Below, piece by piece: positions 22,713 to 32,732 of a stretch of 64,000 nucleotides of DNA (position 1 is the first letter of the stretch; each line of letters opens with the position of its first letter). The notes beneath the pieces are model-generated. The model saw nothing but the letters and a program-made list of their open reading frames with translations, did no database searches and had not been told where the DNA came from. The stretch comes from Marvania coccoides (taxonomy: Eukaryota > Chlorophyta > Trebouxiophyceae > Chlorellales > Chlorellaceae). The DNA lies in the NCBI GenBank assembly GCA_963854735.1, contig OY978103.1, positions 682,001 to 746,000 on the forward strand, in the 5' to 3' direction. Both the position numbers and the translations under genes were made by a program.

Positions 22713-23563
22713 CCGGACTGGACACTAAAAGCAAGACGAGCGACGGTGAAAATTTGCCCATGAGAAAAGGGGTTGCAAACTTCGCTGCAAGCTGCCAGAA
22801 GTTTTTTAATGCATCACAAGTACCTCTATTATGGGCGCTGCCGCCTTTTGCCTTCATTTATGTTTCAAATAAAATGTTGATGTTGTTAAAAATTTCCAAC
22901 ACCACCAATCAGAACGCATTCAAGCGAGCTTTTGGTTGTTATTTTGGTGTGTTGTCTCGCTTTATCGCGTATTCCGCCCGTTTTCTCCATCAAAACTGCA
23001 CTTGAAAACATTTCAAATTGTGATTGACAGCTAAATTCCAAGGCAGAAATGACGTGAAATTCACCCCCTCTCGCCTCTGATGCGACTCGCAAGGTGCCAC
23101 CCGCAAACATCCAGGCGAGGGAAGCGCCAACCATCGTGCGACGTGAGATTTATGAACACGACCCATAATGATGCCTGCTTTTGATACTTTTTAAAACTGC
23201 GTGGAAACGCGGCTTTCTGCGCCTCAGATCACGATGAGTGTACTTCTCCATTGAAAATGCGTCGGTACCAGCCAGGAAACCGACGTCCCTCTTTGAAATT
23301 TGGAAATTGGACGTTGCGATTGGACACATTTTTTTTCTCGGTGCAAAATAATCTATCTTTCTTGCCGCACGCCCTCATATTTGAAAGCCACGCCCTCGTG
23401 AGCGTTTAATTTGCCTTGGAATCCGCCACATACTATTCGGAAAGCACACAGCTGCAAGGATTGGGGCCCTCCATGGCAACCCCATAAATCATCTAATAAA
23501 TCGACGCTTCGTCAAACCGGAAAGTCACCGCACCGCCCCCCAGTATTTCCTTCAACCTCGCAT
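22713..23563. other. 5' flank of the CG-1 gene (arm copy L)
   Basis: About 850 bp with no supported coding region. It carries the promoter and 5' UTR of the CG-1 protein. The same DNA is present inverted at 37097-37937, so both gene copies have identical upstream sequence. Confidence 0.5.
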
Positions 23564-26500
23564 ATGCAAGGCGCCAGGACGCAGGCGCACGAGGCTGAGG
23601 CAGCAGAAACGCTTGTCGGCCTCGGGCTCCCCCTTGCCCCCACACGAGACCACCAGGTGAGCCCGGAAACAAAGTAGCGTGTTTGGGGGAATTTACATAA
23701 CTTCCACCCCACCAAGCATAGCTAACGTGAAAAAAGGTTTCTTTGCTCCAGCCGCGCGCAAAGCGCGCCCTGCCAAAAAGTCGCGACGATGATGGCGGCG
23801 ACGTCGGCGGCGATCTCACCAACGAGGGAAAGAAGCGCCTCGCTTCAGCAGACAACAGGGTGCGCCCCGGCAAGGAGCTGACCGACTTGTTTGCCGACGC
23901 GGTGCCCAGCTTCCGCGTGGCTTCCGCCGCAGACGCGGCCCACGCTGAGGACTGCTTTGCCCTCTGGGCGTCCCTGCACGGCAAGACCAACGGCATTCCA
24001 ACCAAGCGGCTGCGCTACGACTACGACGCCACCTACGCGGGCGACACGGAGCTGCTCGAGGCGCTGCGGCGCATCACCACCACCGCGGAGATGGTGGCCT
24101 ACTTAAAAGAGCGCTACAAAAGGGCGACAGGGTCAGGCGGCAAGCGGGCGAAAATGAGCGGCAGCGCCGCAGCGGCTGGCAACCCCGCTGCTGCTCGGCA
24201 GGACGGTTCGCGAGGTGCCACGCTGGCAACAGGAGGCCCACAGGCTGCCGCCGACCCAATTGCCTTGCAGAATGCTGCGATCGCCGCTGAATTGCAGAAA
24301 GCGGCCGCTGTCGCCTCCACCACATCGGTGCCATACCAGCAGCTGCTACAGCTGACCTGGGAGCCTTTGGCTGTGCCTTCGGCGCAATCACAGGACGCTG
24401 CTGCCGCCCCGACGCTGCTGCAGCAGCAGCAGCAGTTGTCAGCGCTTCAAGCGGAATTTGTGGCAGTACAGCAAGCCACCGACGCGCTGCAGCAGGCAGT
24501 GGCTGCTGCCCCTGCCGCACTCCCCACAGCGTCAGCAGCTGCTCCACCGCCCTCGCAAGGCGGCGCAGTGCCCACTTTCCCGCTGCCGCTGCTGCCGCTG
24601 CCGCCTCCCACCGCGCTGGTGCAGCTCCAGCCTCTGGCCTCGCGGTCTGGCGCCGTGGAGATCACCTCTGATCTCCCGGGCCTCAACAAAGACGCTGACG
24701 CGGCGGCAGCGGTGCAAATAGCCACGCAGGGGCGTTCCCTGTCCACCAACGCTGTGGCGCTCCTGCTGGACAAGGCCGACGAGCTGGGGCTGCCGCGCTC
24801 GGATAAGGTGCCGCCCAACCCCAAACGTGAGTTTCTTTTCATTTGTTTCCTGATTCGTATGGCAGATTTTGATTGGATGCAGTATGATTCGACAGCAAAA
24901 CATGACATTTTGCGCCTTCTCACCAAGAAAACTCGTTTCCCCCTTTTCTTTTTCTCGCAGCCGGGATGCTGTTTCTAGTGACGCTCAACCTGTCGCCCTC
25001 CCCCACCAAAAATTCCCCTTCGATGCCCAAGGGCGACGGCTTTGTCGGCAAAAACAGCCACCAGAATTTGAGGCCTAAGGGCCAGTCCGCCACTATCAAA
25101 GCCATCTACCACAGCCTGCCGGACGGATCGCTGCAGCGGCGGTGCTACCACCACAGCGTCGCCCCCCGCCAGGTGCTGGTGCACTACCTGGTCCCCAAAG
25201 CACCCCCCCCCAAAAAGCGCGCCACCGCTGACGGGCCAACACTGCAGCCGCAGGCTGCGCAGCAGCAGCAGCGCGCTGAGCCGGAGGAGACAGCGGAAGA
25301 GGATATGCCCATGGCCCCTTCCTTCGAGTTTGCCATGCCGCAGGCTGGCTCGCCGCTGCCGCCCTTCCAGCCGGCTTCGGCATCGCAAGGCGTTGAGCCG
25401 CCGCCCCGCCCCTTGGCGTCCAGCCAGCCGCAGCACCGCGCTGCGGCTTCTCTGGAGAGCCCCGCCACCATGCTGGGGCTGTCTGTGAGGGCGCTGATCG
25501 CGGTGGGTGTGCGGTTTAGGCTGCAGGGGGACGCTGCCGCCGGCAGCACCATCGTGAGGGAGACTGTGGTGCAGGGGGTGAACAGGGTGTGCAGCAACGC
25601 GGCCAACCGCCCTGGCGCTGCCGCCAAGGAGCGGGAATTGGACGATGAGGGCCTGAGGGCGCAAATTACGGCGCATTTCGACGGCACCAGCTGGGACAAG
25701 CTGAGCCCCACCGAGCACGGGGCGGTGTGGGCTGAGCTGGTGGAGGATCGGAGCGAGCTCACCAAGGTGTCTCGGCTAGTGGACGAGGTGATGCTCGAAA
25801 TCGCCGCAGAAACCGAAGGAAAAGGCGCGAAAAGCCCGGAGAAAGAGGCGGCGGCGATTGTGGTAAAAGCAGCGCCGCCACCGCCGCCACTGCAGCGCGG
25901 CTTGTATCGCGCAGGAGACGCGGCATCGTTCCGGCGGCCGCGATACATCCCGCAGTTTACCACGTGGGCACTGGTGACCATCGGCGTGCGGTTCAGGCTG
26001 GGGCCCTCCTCCCAAATCCCGTTTGAGCGCGTGATTGAAGAGGTGAACCGAGTGAGCGAAAACAAAGACATCTCCTGCCACAGCGCCTTTGAGGAGCACG
26101 TGCTGGTGAAGGACGTGCTGGAGGAGCAGCTGGAGGCCCACCTGGGCACCACGTGGCTGGGGCTCAACCGTGCAGAGCACGAGCAGGATTGGCAGGATCT
26201 GGTGAAAATTAAACTGGAAGAATCCAAGGTGAACAACCTCATCGATCGGGTGATGGCGGGGATGGGGATCTACACGCCGCCCGTGTCCACCGAAAGAGTT
26301 GTCAGCAGGAGCAGGAAACAGAATGGCCATGACGGGGCGGCAGCAGCTGCTGTGCCGCAGCAGAAGCAGGGTGCGGTTGAGGAAAGCGGGCTGGCTGGCT
26401 CCGGCAAAGCCACCGCGTTGCCTTCTTCGCCCACTGCTGCTTCGCTGCCCCCGGCGGCGGCGGCCTTTGATGGTGCGGAAAAGAGGGCGGCGGCGCATGC

Positions 26501-26747
26501 AGTGGCGGCGGCGGTGGAGCTGCTGCAGGCAGCTTCGACAGACAAAAAGCCGGAGATGGCGCGCGCGCTGATGCAGCTGTACCTCTGCGACGGCATCACC
26601 AAGGCCATGCGGTCCTTTGTGACCTACCTTTTGAAGGACGTCACTCACGACATGATGGTGTTTCACTTTGAGATGATCCGCAACTGGATGGTGAAGGGGG
26701 ATGTGGAGGAGGTGAATGCTTGGGTTCTGGGATTTTGTGACAAATAA
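23564..26747 (+). CDS. CG-1-domain (CAMTA-like) putative transcription factor, copy L
   Basis: Three exons (23564-23656, 23752-24826, 24961-26747), 984 residues. Residues about 361-470 read as a divergent CG-1 DNA-binding domain: ALLLDKADELGLP, PPNPKPGMLFLV, DGFVGKNS, then SLQRRCYHHSV and VLVHYLVP, matching the FQRRxYW and IVLVHY ends of CAMTA proteins. Upstream is an unrecognised conserved-looking block (GKELTDLFADAVPSF to YLKERYKRA, about 70-145) and a Gln/Ala/Pro-rich linker. Downstream, two copies of an approximately 100-residue helical module (about 560-670 and 722-825) share VGVRFRL or IGVRFRL, VNRV, TxWxxLxxxEHxxxWxxLV and LVDEVM or LIDRVM. I see no ankyrin repeats or IQ motifs, so calmodulin regulation is doubtful. 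Probably nuclear. Convergent with the 251-aa gene. Confidence 0.75.
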
Positions 26748-27171
26748 AAGATGACTGGCGAGTACTGCTTTTTCCCTCGAATAAATATTTTGTTTTCCCC
26801 CTTTCGGCGTATTTTTTCTTTTTGCTCTGTGTGCGTCAAGCACAATGTACAATGTTTTTCTTTACATATTTTTAAATACATAGACATTCGCTACTTTTTT
26901 ATATGTTTTTCTATCCGACGATTTGATGAAAATACAAAATCATATTTAATGAAAATACCAAGAACACAGCCAGCGCTGCACACAAATGTTCACAGCACCA
27001 GTGAAGACAGAAAGAGGGGGGAGGAAGAACGATCACGATGGCTTGGAGAATGGAAACAAGGGGGGGGGACAGCAGCAACAAAGGAGTAGTAACAAAAGGG
27101 AAAGGGAGAGTGAAAATGCAACGACCGCCATTCAACTCAACACTCAATGAACAGCATGTGCGAGATACTGA
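26748..27171. other. Convergent 3' flanks (mirrored at 33489-33912)
   Basis: About 420 bp between the ends of the CG-1 gene and the 251-aa gene. It contains AATAAA at about 26779 for the CG-1 transcript. No other feature seen. The same sequence occurs inverted in the right arm. Confidence 0.45.
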
Positions 27172-27927
27172 TCACAGGAGGGACTCCATGATGTGCTCGT
27201 TGGGCACGTAGGGCAGGTACACGAGGAGGTCTTCCACCAGCACAGCCAGCTCCTGCTCAGCAATCTGCTCATGTGCCAGCGGCAGCGGGACCGCCCCCTG
27301 CCCTCCCCTCAGGAAGACCTCCTCTCCCTCCGCCTCCACCAGCACCTTGCCTGCCTCCAACGAGGCGTCTCCGCCGTCCAGATGGTGGTCAACAAGGCCT
27401 GCCTCGGTGGCCAAGGCCCGCACGACGTCCTCTGCCGCAGTGCCAATCGGCGCGGCGTCCACCGCTGTGATCTCCTCGGCTTCCTCCATTACGTCGTACA
27501 GCCCCTCCTCCTCCATTAGCATGGCGATCCCCTCCTCTGCCGGGACGACCACCTGCACCTCCCCCAGGTATCCCACGTGGCCTGCAGCGGTGATGCTCAC
27601 CACCACAGCGTCCACCAGAGAGCGGATCAGAACAGCGTTCCTCGTCGCAATCGCTTGCTTCCACAGTTCGCGCGCTTCCACGCGGTGCTTTACCAATTCA
27701 GTCCAGTTCATGCCTCCGAGGAGGGCGTCGCAACGCTTGAGCATCGTGGAGTGCGACAGCATGCCCAGTTTCAGTCCTCGTTTTTTTATCTCCACGTTGA
27801 CGAACTTGCAAATGACCTTTGCCTTGGTCTTGTCGGTGCGCAGGCTGCGATCGGCACTGCCGCAGCGAGTCCTGGTGCCGGCGGCAACCAGCGTCTGCAC
27901 ATCATTTGCGCGGGGGCGTCCTGCCAT
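27172..27927 (-). CDS. Unknown 251-residue protein, copy L
   Basis: Unspliced frame from ATG 27927. The ATG lies 14 nt after an acceptor-like GTGCAG, so a 5' UTR intron is likely. The N-terminus is basic and Cys/Arg-containing (MAGRPRANDVQT, RCGSADRSLRTDKTKAK), then an amphipathic helical block (VNVEIKKRGLKLGMLS, NWTELVKHRVEAREL). The C-terminal half is strongly acidic and Val/Leu-rich (EEEGLYDVMEEAEEIT, EHIMESLL). The segment NWTELVKHRVEA has the same kind of W-x-x-L-V-x-x-R/K pattern as the module in the adjacent CG-1 protein (VWAELVEDRSEL), so a shared domain is possible. No family recognised. Divergent from the 138-aa gene. Confidence 0.65.
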   Translation of the reverse strand: MAGRPRANDVQTLVAAGTRTRCGSADRSLRTDKTKAKVICKFVNVEIKKRGLKLGMLSHSTMLKRCDALLGGMNWTELVKHRVEARELWKQAIATRNAVLIRSLVDAVVVSITAAGHVGYLGEVQVVVPAEEGIAMLMEEEGLYDVMEEAEEITAVDAAPIGTAAEDVVRALATEAGLVDHHLDGGDASLEAGKVLVEAEGEEVFLRGGQGAVPLPLAHEQIAEQELAVLVEDLLVYLPYVPNEHIMESLL

Positions 27928-28636
27928 CTTGAGAAGAAGGCCTGCACAGCAAAGGCAATATCAGGCCTAATGCGACGAATTGGGAGAAATATATGTAGGG
28001 CGTATAAGAGAGTTGGGCTTGCGCGTGCAAACTTCAGAAAACCGCGAATTTTCGGAAATAATTTATTTCAAATTTTGCAAGCGGTCTCCGCAGATGCACG
28101 AGGTGGAAATGCTATCTGTATATGGCGGACTTGCCTTGCTAGCGTTTGTCCGGCGAGGGCGCGTGTTTTTGCCGAAGATCAGTTTGTCAATCAGTGGTAA
28201 TGTGTGAAAACCAGAGGCGGCAGACACCGGTCTCCGCTCCGATCAATGGGTATAACAATTGGAGACGTTTATAATTTAAATAAAAAACAAAAACACCGCT
28301 TGCCTTTACCACAGCAGCCTTTTTCTGGGAAAGAAATGGCCACTGCGCGTAGAAGAAGAAAGTGCTGGGCAGGCTCCCCGCAATTTTGGGGTCCGAGTGC
28401 AACCAGGTGTCCAGTTGTTGTATTTGTTGTATTTTTCACACTCTGCTACATAAAAACAGTATATCTTAAAGTCATAGACACAAAGGTGAGTCCAGCGGCG
28501 GAGAGAGCCTGTTTCTTCCATGTTTTTTTTTAAATGGAAGCGATCGCGGCGAGGTTCCCCGCAAACCAATGCTTTCTCGTGCGGCCCACGCCAAAAAGAG
28601 GACCCATAAACATGTTGTGACCATGGTCTGCAGGAG

Positions 28637-29053
28637 ATGGACCCCAATGACCGTGCCCGCCAGGAGGTGGCAGCCGAAGGGATCAAGCTCTCCATCGAAC
28701 ACATAGGCTTCCTCCGTCGGCTCCATGAAGGCCCTCCCCCCAATGAAAGGGTGCAGTTGATCAGCAAGACCAAGGACAGCATGGCCAAGGCGATGCTGGC
28801 CGTGATATGCCGCATGGTCAGCGGCGAAATGACGGACGAGGAGTTCGTCTGGCTCGTGCAGCAAGGCAACTTCCCAACTGCGTGGCTCAACGTCCTGCCC
28901 CCCTCGTTCCCCCCTGGCCCTCCCGTTTCGCCGCAGGGAGCAGCAGAGAGCAACAGGGTCTACGACTGCAGCGACAATGAACACGCCGCCGCTGGCGGCA
29001 TGCAACACGTGCAGCAGGAGCGCCAAGACTCTTCCCCGCCTTCCCTCGACTGA
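28637..29053 (+). CDS. Unknown 138-residue protein or last exon, copy L
   Basis: Open frame preceded directly by an acceptor (GGTCTGCAG ends at 28632). The protein is helical in its first 75 residues (DRARQEVAAEGIKLSIEHIGFLRRL, QLISKTKDSMAKAMLAVICRMV) and Pro/Ser-rich at the end. The frame also continues 5' through the splice site in phase 0 to a possible exon ending at 28485 (VYLKVIDTK|E). In that model translation could begin at 28336 (MATARRRRK) and the protein would gain a membrane helix (PVVVFVVFFTLCYI). I list only the part I trust. The repeated GFLRRL and SGEMTDEEF motifs do not match a family known to me. Confidence 0.5.
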   Translation: MDPNDRARQEVAAEGIKLSIEHIGFLRRLHEGPPPNERVQLISKTKDSMAKAMLAVICRMVSGEMTDEEFVWLVQQGNFPTAWLNVLPPSFPPGPPVSPQGAAESNRVYDCSDNEHAAAGGMQHVQQERQDSSPPSLD

Positions 29054-29284
29054 ACAGAGCAACGACGAAAAAATAATTTGGAAATGATGAATCTTTGACG
29101 GATACCTCAAAAATTTACAAATGTACATGTGAAAATTTGGAAGTACTGGCCCACCACGTCCTCTCTTTCTCTCTCTTTCCCCCCCTTTCATTCAAACACC
29201 TCAAGGCACCTTCGTTTAACATTCTGCTGGACTGCAGTCCCATGGTTGCTCTTTCATTTTGGCATTTTTCTGCGCGTTCGTTGC

Positions 29285-29475
29285 TCCTTCCGCGCGTCCA
29301 TTGTCCTCCATTCAATCCTTTTGAACACTCCGCGTTCGCTAGCAAAAGTTGTGTTGCTCAATGTGCAGCGCACCCCCGCTGCGCCCTGTTCTCTGTAAGG
29401 CCCAGTCACACGCTCTCCAGCATGAGCAGATGCAGGCGTAGCAGCAGCGGCAGCAAGAGAGATTCCTAGTAAGGG
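29285..29475 (-). pseudogene. Relic of SPRTN C-terminus crossing the left inner junction
   Basis: About 190 bp resembling 38240-38430, the end of the intact SPRTN gene, at roughly 80% by eye. The peptide PAHAGERVSGPYREKGAAG of SPRTN appears here as ASAHAGERVTGPYREQGAAG, but the zinc-finger codons (CPIC...H...C) are lost. The relic runs without a break across the end of the left arm at 29366, so the left arm and spacer were contiguous before the inverted copy formed. Confidence 0.8.
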
Positions 29476-29540
29476 CGTCGGGAGTTGCGCTGGCGTAAAA
29501 ACGGTGGGTGTCTCAGTCACACCTGGCCGTCCTCGTCCAT

Positions 29541-30020
29541 TTATTTTATACACAACGTGATTTCTAAGAAGCAAGTGTCGTCGATGCACAGCTCCACAAC
29601 CGCGGCAGGCATAATGAGGGGGACGCGCACGTTGCTTTTGTCGATCGCATACACGCAAGAGAATACATCTGGGTCGCCATAGAATTCCTGCAGGGCTGTA
29701 CGAAAACGGACAGGAAATGGGAAAATGGGTTTCGCAGGCCGGGCAGAGTGGGAGACAAGAAACGAAGAAGAAAAGCAGTCACCCCCATCCCCGCCCCCCA
29801 TCATTAATTCCAACGCATCATTAATTCCGACGCCAGCCTACTAGCATCAACCAAAAAGAGTGGTTCGAACTCACCACTTGCCAGCGCGAACAGCACGGCG
29901 GTGCCTGAGCCAGGAGTAGAGAATTCGTCGGCCTTCAGCATGCTACAGCCGAGCCACCACGCCGCCGTCGGCAGGCGCCTCAGGATGGGGTTGTTCCATC
30001 GCAAGGGGGGTGATAGCGAC
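29541..30020 (-). CDS. Unidentified two-exon gene or gene end in the spacer
   Basis: Exon 30020-29875 and exon 29695-29541 join in phase (AGTG|GTGAGT donor, CGTACAG acceptor) to give about 100 residues: LRWNNPILRRLPTAAWWLGC, FSTPGSGTAVLFALAS, then ALQEFYGDPDVFSCVYAI, VRVPLIMPAAVVELCIDD and a stop. The upstream side begins at an acceptor (GGTACAG), so at least one more exon is expected; none was found in the remaining spacer. The clean splice phase and protein-like composition argue that this was a real gene, perhaps now 5'-truncated by the rearrangement. Family not recognised. Confidence 0.5.
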
Positions 30021-30534
30021 CTGTACCGACAATATTATAACTTTGAAAAGAGAAACGAGCAACAAAGCTTCGTCCATGAACTGATCAGGCGGAGGTGATA
30101 GAGAAAATGATGCTAAACTAAACCCTCCACCGGGCTGAGCGCCCCCGCGCCCCAGATCCACGCTTAGCTTTAGTTACTGCTGACGACGATAAAAATACAT
30201 CTAAAAAAAACACAAAAAACGCGGGGAATGCCGCCCTGTTTGCCACAGACGCGACGCTGTTGAAGAGGAAATCACTTACCACCGCAACTAAAAAGTTAAC
30301 TGGCCCCAATTGACGAAATCCAGCAAGAAATGGCTTTTCTTAATAAAAAAATCAAATGCCCAGAATACTCCGATAATCAAGCTCGTCTTATTTAAAAAAA
30401 ATAAGATGTAAGAGTCCCCAGCGGGGGGAACCCAGTAATAGGTGCCAAAGAGAATGCAATTTATTTATTTTTGTCAAAGCCACCACCCAGCTGCAGCTGC
30501 TGCTGCTACTGCTGTTTCGCGAGCTTGGCAACTT

Positions 30535-31200
30535 TATACACGTCGTGATTCATTCCCGATTCGAATTTTGCAGTGAAAACGCTGCGAACACCTTCTCAAT
30601 TCTCCTTTTCTCGGCCCTGCTGGAGCGTTCGGCGGAGCAGCTACGACTTTCCCCTCCCCGCCGCCTTTTTCGCTTCTTTCCACCTTGTCTGGCTCGTAAT
30701 CTAGCTGGGCGAAATTAATGGCCCAGAGTAATTTGGAGACGGTGATGCACTTCAAGCCTGTGGGGCGGGGTGAAGGGTGTCACCGCCAGAGACTACAAGG
30801 CGGTGTGGATTGACAGTCCCTGGTAGACCAAGGGGTGCAGATTTCTGGCCGCATGAGGGCAGACCATTTCCAGGTAAATATTTCTTTTAAGTTTGAGCCA
30901 TGTGGTGATATCTTCTGCTGTCCTCCATTTGCTAGGATTCTCTTTACCATAGTCGTTTTGCTGTGATAAGATGGGTTGATTATGAGGAAAACGTGTATTT
31001 TGCGCAGATTACTCGTTTGGAGTGCTGCGGCGGCTGGCAGAGGTGGGCGTCAGCGATGCCGCTGGCGAGAGGCTGAGGTGTGGAGGAGGACGCACCCTGG
31101 GGAGCGAAAGGGTGGGAGTAGGAGAGAGAGAGGGGGCGTCAGTCTGGGGAAGGTGTTAAAAGAACGTTACAGAGAACAAAAATGATGAAGTAAGGCATGA
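30535..31200 (+). pseudogene. Internally deleted relic of the DAG lipase gene
   Basis: Two blocks match the intact gene at 40239-43393. 30535-30735 corresponds to about 40065-40385 (upstream region and start of exon 1), including the identical run CCTCCCCGCCGCCTTTTTCG. 30750-31200 corresponds to about 42905-43436 (end of exon 4, intron 4, exon 5 and 3' flank). Intron 4 is still present, so this is a DNA-level copy, not a retrocopy. The missing 2.5 kb removes the membrane helices and the GHSLG active site. Stops and indels break what remains. Confidence 0.88.
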
Positions 31201-31606
31201 TACATAAACCAGTTTCGCTATTAGAGGGTGGAGTAAAACGGCAAGGAAACGTTGGCAGCACTAGGATCGTCTGCTCATGCCGGGAAATCGTGAGCACATT
31301 GGGCAACACAACTTTTGCTAGCGAACGCGGAGTGTTCAAAAGGATTGAATGGAGGACAATGGACGCGCGGAAGGAGCAACGAACGCGCAGAAAAATGCCA
31401 AAATGAAAGAGCAACCATGGGACTGCAGTCCAGCAGAATGTTAAACGAAGGTGCCTTGAGGTGTTTGAATGAAAGGGGGGGAAAGAGAGAGAAAGAGAGG
31501 ACGTGGTGGGCCAGTACTTCCAAATTTTCACATGTACATTTGTAAATTTTTGAGGTATCCGTCAAAGATTCATCATTTCCAAATTATTTTTTCGTCGTTG
31601 CTCTGT

Positions 31607-32023
31607 TCAGTCGAGGGAAGGCGGGGAAGAGTCTTGGCGCTCCTGCTGCACGTGTTGCATGCCGCCAGCGGCGGCGTGTTCATTGTCGCTGCAGTCGTAG
31701 ACCCTGTTGCTCTCTGCTGCTCCCTGCGGCGAAACGGGAGGGCCAGGGGGGAACGAGGGGGGCAGGACGTTGAGCCACGCAGTTGGGAAGTTGCCTTGCT
31801 GCACGAGCCAGACGAACTCCTCGTCCGTCATTTCGCCGCTGACCATGCGGCATATCACGGCCAGCATCGCCTTGGCCATGCTGTCCTTGGTCTTGCTGAT
31901 CAACTGCACCCTTTCATTGGGGGGAGGGCCTTCATGGAGCCGACGGAGGAAGCCTATGTGTTCGATGGAGAGCTTGATCCCTTCGGCTGCCACCTCCTGG
32001 CGGGCACGGTCATTGGGGTCCAT
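31607..32023 (-). CDS. Unknown 138-residue protein or last exon, copy R
   Basis: Mirror copy of 28637-29053, identical. The possible upstream exon is mirrored at 32175-32324. Nothing distinguishes it from copy L except the spacer-side flank beyond 31294. Confidence 0.5.
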   Translation of the reverse strand: MDPNDRARQEVAAEGIKLSIEHIGFLRRLHEGPPPNERVQLISKTKDSMAKAMLAVICRMVSGEMTDEEFVWLVQQGNFPTAWLNVLPPSFPPGPPVSPQGAAESNRVYDCSDNEHAAAGGMQHVQQERQDSSPPSLD

Positions 32024-32732
32024 CTCCTGCAGACCATGGTCACAACATGTTTATGGGTCCTCTTTTTGGCGTGGGCCGCACGAGAAAGCATTGGTTTGCG
32101 GGGAACCTCGCCGCGATCGCTTCCATTTAAAAAAAAACATGGAAGAAACAGGCTCTCTCCGCCGCTGGACTCACCTTTGTGTCTATGACTTTAAGATATA
32201 CTGTTTTTATGTAGCAGAGTGTGAAAAATACAACAAATACAACAACTGGACACCTGGTTGCACTCGGACCCCAAAATTGCGGGGAGCCTGCCCAGCACTT
32301 TCTTCTTCTACGCGCAGTGGCCATTTCTTTCCCAGAAAAAGGCTGCTGTGGTAAAGGCAAGCGGTGTTTTTGTTTTTTATTTAAATTATAAACGTCTCCA
32401 ATTGTTATACCCATTGATCGGAGCGGAGACCGGTGTCTGCCGCCTCTGGTTTTCACACATTACCACTGATTGACAAACTGATCTTCGGCAAAAACACGCG
32501 CCCTCGCCGGACAAACGCTAGCAAGGCAAGTCCGCCATATACAGATAGCATTTCCACCTCGTGCATCTGCGGAGACCGCTTGCAAAATTTGAAATAAATT
32601 ATTTCCGAAAATTCGCGGTTTTCTGAAGTTTGCACGCGCAAGCCCAACTCTCTTATACGCCCTACATATATTTCTCCCAATTCGTCGCATTAGGCCTGAT
32701 ATTGCCTTTGCTGTGCAGGCCTTCTTCTCAAG

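Larger units (their letters stand above)
22696..29366. repeat. Left arm of 6.67-kb inverted repeat
   Basis: Every position x from 22724 to about 29357 pairs with 60660-x in the right arm; all stretches I compared, and every predicted protein, are identical between arms. At the outer end the pairing continues for 17 bp (22696-22712) after a 10-bp length difference. At the inner end there is one mismatch (29358 against 31302), then eight more paired bases, and the match stops at 29366. The arm contains three genes. No transposase, terminal target duplication or LTR was seen, so it is a segmental inverted duplication and not a mobile element by what is visible. Confidence 0.97.
29367..31293. other. 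Spacer (loop) between the palindrome arms, 1927 bp
   Basis: Unique DNA separating the arms. From left to right it contains the rest of the SPRTN relic, an unidentified two-exon frame on the minus strand, about 500 bp without features (30021-30530), and a DAG lipase relic on the plus strand. Confidence 0.9.

Noticed and set aside
25184..26852. Long minus-strand frames (352 and 358 codons) opposite the CG-1 gene, mirrored at 33808-35476
   Set aside because: They are Ser/Arg/His/Gln-rich mirror frames of GC-rich codons, lack splice logic and family motifs, and overlap the well-supported CG-1 exons.
30535..31200. Processed (retro-) pseudogene of the DAG lipase
   Set aside because: Intron 4 and the upstream flank are retained, so the copy is genomic, not from mRNA.
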